Source: a virus
Reading direction: 5' to 3' (one strand)
Virus record (IMG/VR): IMGVR_UViG_3300017782_000023
Span: 1-52,568 of that record
DNA length: 52,568 nucleotides
In this document: positions 7,609 through 15,735 of the stretch, one piece after another
Layout: every line of letters begins with the position of its first letter
How positions within the stretch are numbered: position 1 is the first letter of the stretch
The notes under the pieces: model-generated
Told to the model about the DNA's origin: nothing
Databases searched by the model: none
Seen by the model: only the letters and a program-made list of their open reading frames with translations
Translations under genes and position numbers: made by a program

Positions 7609-8888
7609 AAGCAGTAATCAGCAATAGAATTTACTTGGAAGTTACGAATGAGTATAAAGATTTTTTAAACAAAGAGTTAACTTATACAATTCCTAGCTAT
7701 AATCCGAAGGATCCTCCTTTAGTAATTAAAAATATGGCTCGTGTAAAGACTAACTTAGTTACTATTCCTGTGGGTCGTACGGATTTAATACCCGAGGACT
7801 ATGAAATTGTTGATAAACGAGTAGAGGTCCGCGAAGACTTCCCAGAATTCAAGTTTCCTTTACGAGAGAGCCAACAAGCAGTATTTGATGAGATTGAAGA
7901 CAACGCTATAATTAACGCATGGGTAAGCTGGGGTAAAACATTTACAGGGCTAGCTATAGCTGGAAAGCTGGGACAGAAAACCCTAGTTGTGACTCACACT
8001 GTTCCTCTGAGAAATCAGTGGGCAAAGGAAGTAGAGAAAGTATATGGAATCACCCCCAGTATTATCGGAAGCGGTAGCTTTGATCTTTCTGGTCCTGTGG
8101 TTATTGGGAACACTCAAACTCTTTACCGTAATCTTCCCGCTATACGTAAAGTATTTGGCACAATTATCTTGGACGAAATGCATCATGTCTCGTCTCCGAC
8201 GTTTTCGAAGATAATAGACACTAACTATGCTAGATACAAGATAGGCTTGTCGGGTACGATTGAGCGAAAAGATGGTAAACATGTAGTTTTTAGAGATTAC
8301 TTTGGTAATACGCTATTTAAGCCACCCAAAGAAAACTTTATGCCACCCACTATTCACATTCTAAGATCCGAGGTAAGATTCATGGATGGTAATAGAACTC
8401 CTTGGGCAAACCGAGTGACACAATTAGCAAACAATGATGAATATCGACATACTATTGCCATGACTGCTGCGGCCTACGCCGCAAAAGGGCACAAAGTATT
8501 GGTCGTAAGCGATCGAGTTCACTTCTTAAAAGCATGCGCCGAACTGGCAGGTGAACGCGCTATTTGTGTTACGGGTGAGGTTTCGCATGAGGACAGAGAA
8601 ACGTACTTGTCTGAAATTAGAAGCGGTAATAAAGATATTCTTTTTGGTACTCAAGCAATATTTTCGGAAGGTATTTCAGTAAACAATCTGAGCTGTCTAA
8701 TACTAGGCACTCCGATTAACAATGAACCTCTTCTTACTCAGCTTATTGGCAGAGTAATAAGAAAAGAAGAGGGCAAGAGAGATCCTGTAGTAATAGACAT
8801 ACATTTAAAGGGGAATACTGCCAAAAAGCAGGCTTCTAATAGGATGGGTCATTATATGAAACAGGGTTATTCAATAAAGCAACTATAA
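7605..8888 (+). CDS. Superfamily 2 DNA helicase (DExH, UvsW/SSL2-like)
   Basis: This 427-residue protein has two RecA-like domains. Motif I is VSWGKT (Lys111), motif II is DEMHH (Asp190-His194) and motif III is LSGTIERKD. In domain 2, VLVVSDRVHF is followed by motif V FGTQAIFSEGIS and motif VI QLIGRVIRKEEG. The order and spacing match SF2 helicases such as T4 UvsW, which remodel replication forks and recombination intermediates. A 90-residue N-terminal extension precedes motif I and may bind DNA. Motif I is unusual in having Trp where the P-loop normally has Gly (SWGKT instead of SGKT or GxGKT). The start overlaps the glyA stop by four bases. The gene ends just before promoter P2. Confidence 0.9.
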   Translation: MKAVISNRIYLEVTNEYKDFLNKELTYTIPSYNPKDPPLVIKNMARVKTNLVTIPVGRTDLIPEDYEIVDKRVEVREDFPEFKFPLRESQQAVFDEIEDNAIINAWVSWGKTFTGLAIAGKLGQKTLVVTHTVPLRNQWAKEVEKVYGITPSIIGSGSFDLSGPVVIGNTQTLYRNLPAIRKVFGTIILDEMHHVSSPTFSKIIDTNYARYKIGLSGTIERKDGKHVVFRDYFGNTLFKPPKENFMPPTIHILRSEVRFMDGNRTPWANRVTQLANNDEYRHTIAMTAAAYAAKGHKVLVVSDRVHFLKACAELAGERAICVTGEVSHEDRETYLSEIRSGNKDILFGTQAIFSEGISVNNLSCLILGTPINNEPLLTQLIGRVIRKEEGKRDPVVIDIHLKGNTAKKQASNRMGHYMKQGYSIKQL

Positions 8889-8899
8889 AAAAATAGTTC

Positions 8900-8928
8900 T
8901 TGACTTCAACCTCACATTTTAGTATAAT
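8900..8928 (+). promoter_or_regulatory. Consensus sigma-70 promoter P2
   Basis: TTGACT at 8900-8905 and TATAAT at 8923-8928 are separated by 17 bases. The flanks match promoter P1: ATAGTTC before the -35 box and TAG immediately before the -10 box, with ATRTGTTC after it. It lies in the only noncoding gap between the SF2 helicase gene and the next block, and should drive the ssDNA-binding, recombination and reductase genes. Confidence 0.85.
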
Positions 8929-8930
8929 AT

Positions 8931-9338
8931 ATGTTCTTATTTGACTGGACGAAAATCTACATAGAGAGCGATGGCAACGTCGTGGAAACTGTGCGCATTT
9001 TGCGTATGCTTGTCGAAAGACAAATACCTAGAAATCGCAAAGACCCTATCTATGGATATTCGCAGAAAAACTTTTCTGGGCGCAGCTTCCTGCTGCATCC
9101 TGACGTCCTTCTATACCATTCTTATAAGTACACGTATCGTGAAGTAGCCCAATACATTGCGTTGGCTGCCTTGCGTTCGTACGCTGATTATATTAGCAAC
9201 CAAAAAATAACCCTTGACCTCGTGTTTATGCCCGGGGATCAAGGACTATCAATTATAGAAAATAATAGGCTACTTTATTTAGAGGATGACCAAGTTCATT
9301 TTCTTTACGAAGAAGTCAACAATATGGAGATACATTAA
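8931..9338 (+). CDS. Small protein of unknown function, start uncertain
   Basis: The frame gives 135 residues from the ATG at 8931. That ATG is only two bases after the -10 box, so a transcript from P2 (starting near 8935) would not contain it. The protein could be made from read-through transcripts, or translation may begin at an in-frame GTG near 8982 or the ATG near 9009. The N-terminal sequence FDWTKIYIESDG nevertheless looks like real protein. Later parts contain NRKDPIYGYSQKNF, FLLHPDVLLYHSYKY and an acidic C-terminus (YLEDDQVHFLYEEV). No known domain is recognised. It ends immediately before the putative ssDNA-binding protein gene. Confidence 0.65.
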   Translation: MFLFDWTKIYIESDGNVVETVRILRMLVERQIPRNRKDPIYGYSQKNFSGRSFLLHPDVLLYHSYKYTYREVAQYIALAALRSYADYISNQKITLDLVFMPGDQGLSIIENNRLLYLEDDQVHFLYEEVNNMEIH

Positions 9339-9971
9339 ATGGCTATTTCATTTAACCAACAGAAGGGTTCTGCCCAAAAAAGTTCTATCAGTAGCTTTCA
9401 GTATACTGATGGAGATAATAAATTTCGCCTGGTAGGGGATATCCTTGCACGGTATGTGTACTGGGTAAAAGGTGAGAATGATAAGAATATTCCTCTCGAA
9501 TGTCTGTCTTTCGACCGAAACAAAGAAACCTTCAATAACATGGAGAAAGATTGGGTTCGGGAGTATTACCCTGACCTCAAGTGTGGCTGGAGCTATGCTA
9601 CTCAGTGCATCGACAACGGTCAGGTCAAAGTTGTAAATCTAAAGAAGAAACTGTGGGAGCAAATTATTACTGCCGCAGAAGATTTAGGAGATCCTACTGA
9701 TCCTGATACTGGCTGGGATGTTTGCTTTAAGCGAGTAAAGACTGGACCTCTGCCTTACAATGTAGAGTACCAGCTACAAGCATTGAAGTGCAAGCCCCGT
9801 GCGTTGGAAGATGATGAGCTTTCTTTAATTGCTGAACTTAAGTCTATGGATGAAGTTATGCCTCGTCCTACTCCAGATGCTCAAAAAGAGTTGCTGGATC
9901 GCGTCCGTGATAATGCTGGCGCAGCTAATGAGATTGATGAAAGCATTGAAGAAGAGTTCAAAATCGGATGA
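9339..9971 (+). CDS. Putative single-stranded DNA-binding protein
   Basis: This 210-residue protein has features of phage ssDNA-binding proteins of the T4 gp32 type. The aromatic- and basic-rich core includes FRLVGDILARYVYWVKG, EYYPDLKCGWSYATQ and VVNLKKKLWEQI. The acidic C-terminal tail (IDESIEEEFKIG) would serve for protein-protein contacts. It lies directly between a short unknown gene and the gp47-like nuclease gene, overlapping the latter by four bases. That fits a role coating ssDNA during replication and recombination. I do not see a gp32-type zinc-binding Cys/His cluster, so the family assignment rests on composition, layout and context rather than a diagnostic motif. Confidence 0.6.
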   Translation: MAISFNQQKGSAQKSSISSFQYTDGDNKFRLVGDILARYVYWVKGENDKNIPLECLSFDRNKETFNNMEKDWVREYYPDLKCGWSYATQCIDNGQVKVVNLKKKLWEQIITAAEDLGDPTDPDTGWDVCFKRVKTGPLPYNVEYQLQALKCKPRALEDDELSLIAELKSMDEVMPRPTPDAQKELLDRVRDNAGAANEIDESIEEEFKIG

Positions 9972-10927
9972 TTTTATTTACGGCAGACTGGCATATTAAG
10001 CTAGGGCAAAAGAATGTGCCACGAGAGTGGGCATTAAATCGCTATAATATGTTCTTTGATCAAGTGCATAGCTATTGCAAACAGTGTGACTCCCATATTA
10101 TTGGGGGAGACTTGTTTGATCGTCTGCCTAGTATGGAAGAGCTGGAACTTTACTTTTCGTTTATTCGGAATGTTAAAGTTCCCACCATAATCTACGACGG
10201 AAATCATGAAGCAACAAAGAAGAATAAAACATTCTTCAGTCAGCTAAAGCAAGTCAGCAGGGATATTAACCCTCTGATTCATATAGTTGATGTTTCTTAC
10301 ATTGATGAAGATGTAGGTTTTGGTGTACTTCCTTATGCAGATTTGCACAGAAAAGAGAGTATTGAGCGTTTCAACACTTCTCAGCCTTTGTTCACTCATG
10401 TTAGAGGAGAGATTCCTCCGCATGTAAAGCCAGAGGTAGATTTAGACAGGTTTTCAGAATTTCCCGTAGTGTTTGCAGGTGATCTTCATGCTCACAGCAA
10501 TACTCAAAGAAACATAGTGTACCCTGGAAGCCCGATGACTACTTCCTTTCACAGAAAAGAGGTCTCAACGGGGTGTCTGTTTATTAATGAAAAAGATTGG
10601 AGCTGGATATGGGAGCCTTTTGATCTTCCTCAGCTTATTCGTAAAACAGTCACAAACCCAGAAGATATGATACCTACTGACTATCATCATACTATTTATG
10701 AAATAGAGGGTGATATACAAGAATTGGCCTCTGTAGAAAACTCAGAATTACTGGATAAAAAGGTAATAAAGCGTAACTCGGAGGCATCTTTGGTTATTGA
10801 TAAAGATATGACCATAGAAGAAGAACTAGTAGAGTATCTAACTTATATTCTAGAAATACCAGATAACAAAGTAGCTGACATAGTAGGAACTTATAATGAT
10901 TACGCTCAAAAAACTGAAATGGAGTAA
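9968..10927 (+). CDS. SbcD/Mre11-type nuclease, T4 gp47-like
   Basis: This 319-residue calcineurin-like metallophosphoesterase is the nuclease subunit of an Mre11/Rad50-type complex (SbcCD; T4 gp46/47), which processes double-strand ends for recombination. Metal-binding residues are visible in the expected order: Asp7/His9 in ADWH, Asp48 in GGDLFDR, Asn79/His80 in DGNHE, His144 in THVRG, and His174/His176 in GDLHAH. The last 120 residues form the variable capping and Rad50-contact region. It overlaps the ssDNA-binding protein gene by four bases and the gp46-like gene by 32 bases, so the subunits are probably made together. It is shorter than E. coli SbcD (400 residues), as is usual in phages. 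Confidence 0.92.
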   Translation: MILFTADWHIKLGQKNVPREWALNRYNMFFDQVHSYCKQCDSHIIGGDLFDRLPSMEELELYFSFIRNVKVPTIIYDGNHEATKKNKTFFSQLKQVSRDINPLIHIVDVSYIDEDVGFGVLPYADLHRKESIERFNTSQPLFTHVRGEIPPHVKPEVDLDRFSEFPVVFAGDLHAHSNTQRNIVYPGSPMTTSFHRKEVSTGCLFINEKDWSWIWEPFDLPQLIRKTVTNPEDMIPTDYHHTIYEIEGDIQELASVENSELLDKKVIKRNSEASLVIDKDMTIEEELVEYLTYILEIPDNKVADIVGTYNDYAQKTEME

Positions 10928-12698
10928 CTGCTTCAGCTATGGACCAGATAATGAACTAGATCTGGAAGATAATACAGTAACGCAAATCATTGGTACAAAC
11001 GGTATGGGGAAGTCCTCCATACCGTTAATCATTGAGGAAGTTTTGTATAATAAGAACTCTAAAGGAATCAAGAAAGCAGATATCCCAAATCGCTATATCA
11101 ATAACGGATATAGTATAGAACTTAGCTTTGAGAAAGACGGTAATGAGTATCGTATTGGCGTAGACAGAAAAAGCAATATCAAAGTAAAGCTGGAAAAGGA
11201 CGGAGAAGATATTTCTAGTCATACAGCTACAAATACGTATAAGAGTATTCAAGAAGTTATTGGTATTGACTTTAAAACATTCTCGCAGCTTGTGTACCAA
11301 AATACAAATGCGAGCTTGCAGTTTCTTACAGCCACTGATACTAACAGGAAAAAGTTTTTAATTGATTTACTACACCTTGATAACTATGTCAATTTATTTG
11401 AGGTATTTAAAGAGGCAGCAAAGGAGTCTAACTCTAGGATTGTCGAGGTAAACTCAGAAATTGCAACAATTGAAAAATGGTTACAAAATAATAAATTAGA
11501 TAGTACGATAGTACTGCCCTTGTTAGATTTTGAAATTGATACGGAAGAAGATGAGAAAACTTTCCGTTCTCTATCAGTAGAACTTGAAAATATCTCTGAA
11601 AAAAATAAAAAAATCTTACAAAACAATCAATATAAAAATATGCTGTCCAGCATAGATATTAACCAGGTGCAGACTGCTTTACATCAGTTGCCCCCTGCTG
11701 AGTCATATGATAAGTATCAGAGCGACTTAGGGCAGCTAAATGCAGGAATAAAGTCCGCTAACAGCATGTTAGACAAGCTGTTAAGGCTAGAGGATAAGTG
11801 TCCTACCTGTGAGCAGGATATTGATGCAGAGTTTAAGAATGAGTTAGTGCAGTCCGAAAAGACTAAGCTAGCTAAATTAGATAGCGATAAAGACTTTAAC
11901 GAAGACATGATACGGCAGATAAAAAGAAACAATAATTCTAGGCTTAATTTATCTAAAGCACAAAAGGAGTGGGAAGACCTTTATAGAGGTATAGACAACT
12001 CTTTGCCAAATCAAATATTAGACAAAAAAGAATTGTCGGATAACTTGGCAGAGCTTAAAACTAAGCTAGTAGCAGCAAAAGCAGAGCTAGCTAAGATTGC
12101 AAAAGAAAATGAAGCTAGAACTAGATCTAATACTCGTATCGAAATAATTCAAGCCCAAACAGATGGCTTTTTAGATAACTTAAAAAAATCTCAGCAAATA
12201 CTAGAAGAACAACGGCAGTTGGATTCTAATTTGGATGTACTTAAAAAAGCATTCAGTACGAATGGATTACTAGCGTATAAAATAGAAAATCTTGTAAAGG
12301 AATTAGAAGAGCTAGCTAACACGTACCTTGCAGAGCTATCCGATGGGCGTTTTACACTACAATTTATTGTTTCAAACGATAAGCTAAATGTACAGATAAC
12401 CGATAATGAAAATGTAGTAGATATTCTAGCACTTTCCTCAGGTGAGCTAGCTAGAGTAAATACTGCCACTCTCATAGCGATTAGAAAGCTGATGAGCAGC
12501 ATCTCTAAATCTAGAATTAATATCCTATTTTTAGATGAAGTTATTAATGTACTGGATGACACAGGTCGGGAGAAGCTAGTAGAGGTTTTGCTCACGGAAG
12601 AGCTGAATACTTATGTAGTTTCTCACGGCTGGACTCATCCCTTGCTCGAAAAAATTGAAGTAGTAAAACAAGGCAACGTAAGTGCATTAGACAAGTAG
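10896..12698 (+). CDS. SbcC/Rad50-type ATPase, T4 gp46-like
   Basis: This 600-residue SMC-like ATPase is the partner of the gp47-like nuclease. The N-terminal ATPase lobe has Walker A GTNGMGKSS (Lys39). It is followed by a long coiled coil (about residues 170-470) interrupted by the zinc-hook CPTC at Cys302/Cys305, by which two coils dimerise through zinc. The C-terminal lobe has the ABC signature LSSGELARVN and Walker B INILFLDEV with Asp and Glu, then the H-loop region VVSHGW. E. coli SbcC is about 1050 residues; the shorter coils here match phage gp46. The start overlaps gp47 by 32 bases and has AGGA upstream. The complex should resect DNA ends for recombination-dependent replication. Confidence 0.94.
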   Translation: MITLKKLKWSNCFSYGPDNELDLEDNTVTQIIGTNGMGKSSIPLIIEEVLYNKNSKGIKKADIPNRYINNGYSIELSFEKDGNEYRIGVDRKSNIKVKLEKDGEDISSHTATNTYKSIQEVIGIDFKTFSQLVYQNTNASLQFLTATDTNRKKFLIDLLHLDNYVNLFEVFKEAAKESNSRIVEVNSEIATIEKWLQNNKLDSTIVLPLLDFEIDTEEDEKTFRSLSVELENISEKNKKILQNNQYKNMLSSIDINQVQTALHQLPPAESYDKYQSDLGQLNAGIKSANSMLDKLLRLEDKCPTCEQDIDAEFKNELVQSEKTKLAKLDSDKDFNEDMIRQIKRNNNSRLNLSKAQKEWEDLYRGIDNSLPNQILDKKELSDNLAELKTKLVAAKAELAKIAKENEARTRSNTRIEIIQAQTDGFLDNLKKSQQILEEQRQLDSNLDVLKKAFSTNGLLAYKIENLVKELEELANTYLAELSDGRFTLQFIVSNDKLNVQITDNENVVDILALSSGELARVNTATLIAIRKLMSSISKSRINILFLDEVINVLDDTGREKLVEVLLTEELNTYVVSHGWTHPLLEKIEVVKQGNVSALDK

Positions 12699-12699
12699 T

Positions 12700-13146
12700 A
12701 TGGTTGATTCAAGAGCAAAAGGTGCTAGAGGTGAGTATATTGTAAGAGATATGCTTAGAGAATACACTGATCTTCAGTTCGAGAGAGTGCCTAATTCAGG
12801 CGCTCTTGAGTACTTAAAAGGTGATCTTTATGTACCCCACGAGAAAAACAGATTCTGCATAGAAGTAAAAAACTATGCAGAGTCTCCCTTAACAGATAGA
12901 ATATTTACAGCACCTAAAACTAACAACCTAATTAAGTGGTGGAAAAAACTAAAAGAGCAAGCAACGGGAGGTAATCAAGAGCCCCTGCTATTTTTTAAGT
13001 ATAATAGATCCCCTGTATTTGTAGTTACCGAAGAAAAACCAGTGACTACCCTACAATACATGCAGATTAAGTTTTTGGATTGTTATGTTCTACTAGCCGA
13101 AGACTGGCTAAAAACAGAAGAAATGGATTTTTTATATGGCGTTTAA
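12700..13146 (+). CDS. PD-(D/E)XK nuclease, Holliday-junction resolvase-like
   Basis: This 148-residue protein has the pattern of archaeal Hjc-like and related phage nucleases: an N-terminal helix with Glu12 (GARGEYIV), Asp42 in KGDLYV, and the E-x-K pair Glu55/Lys57 in CIEVKNY. The segment ERVPNSGALE between them matches the usual loop after the first helix. The core suggests a metal-dependent endonuclease acting on branched DNA or on DNA ends. It begins one base after the gp46-like stop and overlaps the FEN gene by 11 bases, placing it in a recombination and repair cluster. The alternative is a restriction-type nuclease. The catalytic pattern is complete, but substrate specificity cannot be read from the sequence. 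Confidence 0.75.
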   Translation: MVDSRAKGARGEYIVRDMLREYTDLQFERVPNSGALEYLKGDLYVPHEKNRFCIEVKNYAESPLTDRIFTAPKTNNLIKWWKKLKEQATGGNQEPLLFFKYNRSPVFVVTEEKPVTTLQYMQIKFLDCYVLLAEDWLKTEEMDFLYGV

Positions 13147-13975
13147 TTTTTCAGAGAAAGTAAATAATAAAAATCCAAATTGTGCATTAATAGTAGACGC
13201 ACTTAATTTAGCTTTTAGATGGAAGCACCAAGGTCGAACAGACTTCCGGTATGAATACCAGCGAACTGTAGAGTCCTTAGCTCGCTCTTATGATTGTGAA
13301 AAAATTATAATGACGGCAGACTGGGGCTCTTCTAGCTACAGAAAACAAATTAGTCCTGACTATAAACAGAATAGAAAGGATAAGTTCGCAGATCAATCCG
13401 AGGAGGAAAAGATAGCGTTTGAAGAGTTTTTTGAAGAATATGAAGAGTCTTTAGCTTTATTAAAAGAAGAATACCCCCTACTACGATTTAGGGGGGTGGA
13501 GGCTGATGATATAGCGGCCCATCTGGTTAAAGAAAGGGAGCGATACGGTTTGGAGTATATTTGGTTAATTTCCAGTGACCGAGACTGGGATTTACTAATA
13601 CAAGAGAATGTAGGAAGATTTTCCTATGTAACTCGAAAAGAAGTGACGTTAGAAAACTGGAGTACACACTATGATGTAACCCCAGAAGAGTATATTTCAC
13701 TGAAGTGCCTTACTGGAGATAAAGGGGATAATGTTCCTGGTATTCCAGGTATTGGACCAAAAAGAGCGTTGGGGTTAATTAAGGAGTATGGAGATGCCTT
13801 AAATATTTATGATGCTTGCCCTATCCCAGGGAGGTATAAATATATTGAGTCATTGAATGAAAATTATGAGCAAATAGCCCAAAATTACGAATTGATGGAT
13901 TTAATTACATATTGCGATGATGCAATTGGGGCTGATAATATATCAGAAATAAGGAGTTTGCTCGATGCAGCTTAG
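13136..13975 (+). CDS. 5'-3' exonuclease, FEN/T4 RNase H family
   Basis: This 279-residue flap endonuclease or 5' nuclease is expected to remove RNA primers and 5' flaps. Conserved acidic residues are Asp21 (IVDALN), Asp62 (TADW), Glu122/Asp124/Asp125 (EADD), Asp148/Asp150 (SSDRDW) and Asp195/Asp198 (GDKGDN). The helix-hairpin-helix segment PGIPGIGPKRA follows. The basic arch motif YKQNRK is present at residues 76-81. In bacteria this activity is the N-terminal domain of DNA polymerase I; here the polymerase gene at 3048 lacks it, so this gene probably supplies it in trans. It overlaps both neighbours by 11 bases. Confidence 0.93.
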   Translation: MAFNFSEKVNNKNPNCALIVDALNLAFRWKHQGRTDFRYEYQRTVESLARSYDCEKIIMTADWGSSSYRKQISPDYKQNRKDKFADQSEEEKIAFEEFFEEYEESLALLKEEYPLLRFRGVEADDIAAHLVKERERYGLEYIWLISSDRDWDLLIQENVGRFSYVTRKEVTLENWSTHYDVTPEEYISLKCLTGDKGDNVPGIPGIGPKRALGLIKEYGDALNIYDACPIPGRYKYIESLNENYEQIAQNYELMDLITYCDDAIGADNISEIRSLLDAA

Positions 13976-15734
13976 TTATAATAGAGATAAGTATCTTTCT
14001 GAATTTAGTATAAAAACTTTGGAAGATAGATATTTAGTAGATGGAGAGTCTTCTCCTCAAGATGCATTTGCTCGCGCTGCCAAAGCATTCGCAGATAATG
14101 ATGCACACGCGCAGAGATTATATGACTACGCTAGTAAGCTGTGGTTTATGTTTTCTACGCCTATTCTATCGAATGGGGGTACAAAAAGAGGTATGCCTAT
14201 CAGTTGCTTTCTGAACTATGTTGATGATAGTAGAGAGGGTATTACCGATCATTATACCGAGAACGCATATCTATCTTCAGTAGGTGGCGGAGTCGGCGGA
14301 TGTTGGAACGGGGTCCGGAGTGTAGGCTCGAAAACGAGCAACGGCTCCGAAAGCACGGGAGTAATTCCGTTTCTAAAAGTAGTGGATGCTGAAATGCTAG
14401 CATTCTCACAGGGTGTAACACGAAGAGGCAGCTATGCAGCATATCTTGACATCTCTCACCCAGAAATTGAAGAGTTTCTGGATATTCGTAAACCTACAGG
14501 TGGTGATATTAACAGAAAGTCTGTTAATCTTCATCATGGCGTCCTTATATCTGACAAATTTATGGAATTGATTGAGAATGCTACGCGCTATGAAGGTTTT
14601 GATGATTCTTGGGATCTAGTAGACCCACATTCTGGTAAAGTTACGAAAACTGTATCTGCAAAGACACTTTGGGTAAAACTTATTCAAAATCGAGTGGAAA
14701 CAGGAGAACCTTACATAATGTTCAGTGATACTGTAGAAGAGGGTTTACCAGAGTTTCAACAGAATTTAGGACTAAGTGTTCATCACTCAAATCTATGTTC
14801 AGAGATTACACTTGCTACAGATAAGGACCGCACAGCGGTATGCTGTCTGTCTAGTGTAAATCTGGAAGAGTACGATGAGTGGAAAAATGAGCCTAATTTT
14901 ATTCCTGATCTAATTCGTATGCTAGACAACGTTATTGAATACTTTGTGCACCATGCTCCAGACCAGCTATCTCGTGCTAAATTTAGTGCGATGAGAGAGC
15001 GAAGCCTGGGATTAGGTGCAATGGGGTTTCATGCTCACCTTCAACGTCATAGTATTCCATTTGAGAGTGCCATGGCAAAAGGTAGAAACTTACAGATGTT
15101 TCAGCATATTAAATCGGAGGCAGTACGTGCAACAAGACAGCTTGCTGAAGAGCGAGGCGAGTGCCCTGACGGAGAAGGCTATGGTGTGCGTAACGCTCAT
15201 CTTTTGGCTATCGCTCCTAATGCCAGTAGTAGTATTATCTGTGGTAATACTTCTCCTTCAATTGAGCCTTATAGGGCTAACGCTTTTACTCAGAAAACTA
15301 AAAGTGGCTCTAGTCTACTTAAAAACGAGTATCTTGAAAATGTTTTACAAGACTTAGACCAAGATACGGAAGAAGTATGGAAGAGTATTGTAACCAATGG
15401 TGGTTCAGTACAACATCTAGACTTTTTAGATGATTGGAATAAAGATGTATTTAAAACGGCTGTTGAGCTAGACCAACGATGGGTAATCGAAATGGCAGCA
15501 GACAGACAAGAGTATATTTGCCAGAGTCAATCGCTAAATGTATTCTTTCCTGCAAATGTATCTAAACAGGAACTTCACGCCACTCATATGATGGCTTGGA
15601 AAAGAGGAGTGAAAACTCTTTACTATCTACGCAGCGAGGCGTATAAGAGAGCGGAAAACGTTTCAGACGAAGCTCTGCGAAGACAAATCTTTGAAAGTAT
15701 TGACGACGATGGTTGTCTGGCGTGTGAGGGATAA
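13965..15734 (+). CDS. nrdA: Ribonucleotide reductase class I large (alpha) subunit
   Basis: This 589-residue catalytic subunit reduces ribonucleotides to deoxyribonucleotides. The active-site redox pair is Cys81 (PISCF) and Cys293 (TAVCCLSS). The thiyl-radical centre is N-x-C-x-E at Asn276, Cys278 and Glu280 (NLCSE). The radical-transfer tyrosines are Tyr553/Tyr554 (TLYYLR). A C-terminal CxxC at Cys584/Cys587 (GCLACEG) accepts electrons from a redoxin. It is much shorter than E. coli NrdA (761 residues): the protein begins near the catalytic barrel, so the N-terminal ATP-cone that gives dATP feedback inhibition is absent. It overlaps the FEN stop by 11 bases, and nrdB follows one base after its stop. 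Confidence 0.95.
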   Translation: MQLSYNRDKYLSEFSIKTLEDRYLVDGESSPQDAFARAAKAFADNDAHAQRLYDYASKLWFMFSTPILSNGGTKRGMPISCFLNYVDDSREGITDHYTENAYLSSVGGGVGGCWNGVRSVGSKTSNGSESTGVIPFLKVVDAEMLAFSQGVTRRGSYAAYLDISHPEIEEFLDIRKPTGGDINRKSVNLHHGVLISDKFMELIENATRYEGFDDSWDLVDPHSGKVTKTVSAKTLWVKLIQNRVETGEPYIMFSDTVEEGLPEFQQNLGLSVHHSNLCSEITLATDKDRTAVCCLSSVNLEEYDEWKNEPNFIPDLIRMLDNVIEYFVHHAPDQLSRAKFSAMRERSLGLGAMGFHAHLQRHSIPFESAMAKGRNLQMFQHIKSEAVRATRQLAEERGECPDGEGYGVRNAHLLAIAPNASSSIICGNTSPSIEPYRANAFTQKTKSGSSLLKNEYLENVLQDLDQDTEEVWKSIVTNGGSVQHLDFLDDWNKDVFKTAVELDQRWVIEMAADRQEYICQSQSLNVFFPANVSKQELHATHMMAWKRGVKTLYYLRSEAYKRAENVSDEALRRQIFESIDDDGCLACEG

Positions 15735-15735
15735 A

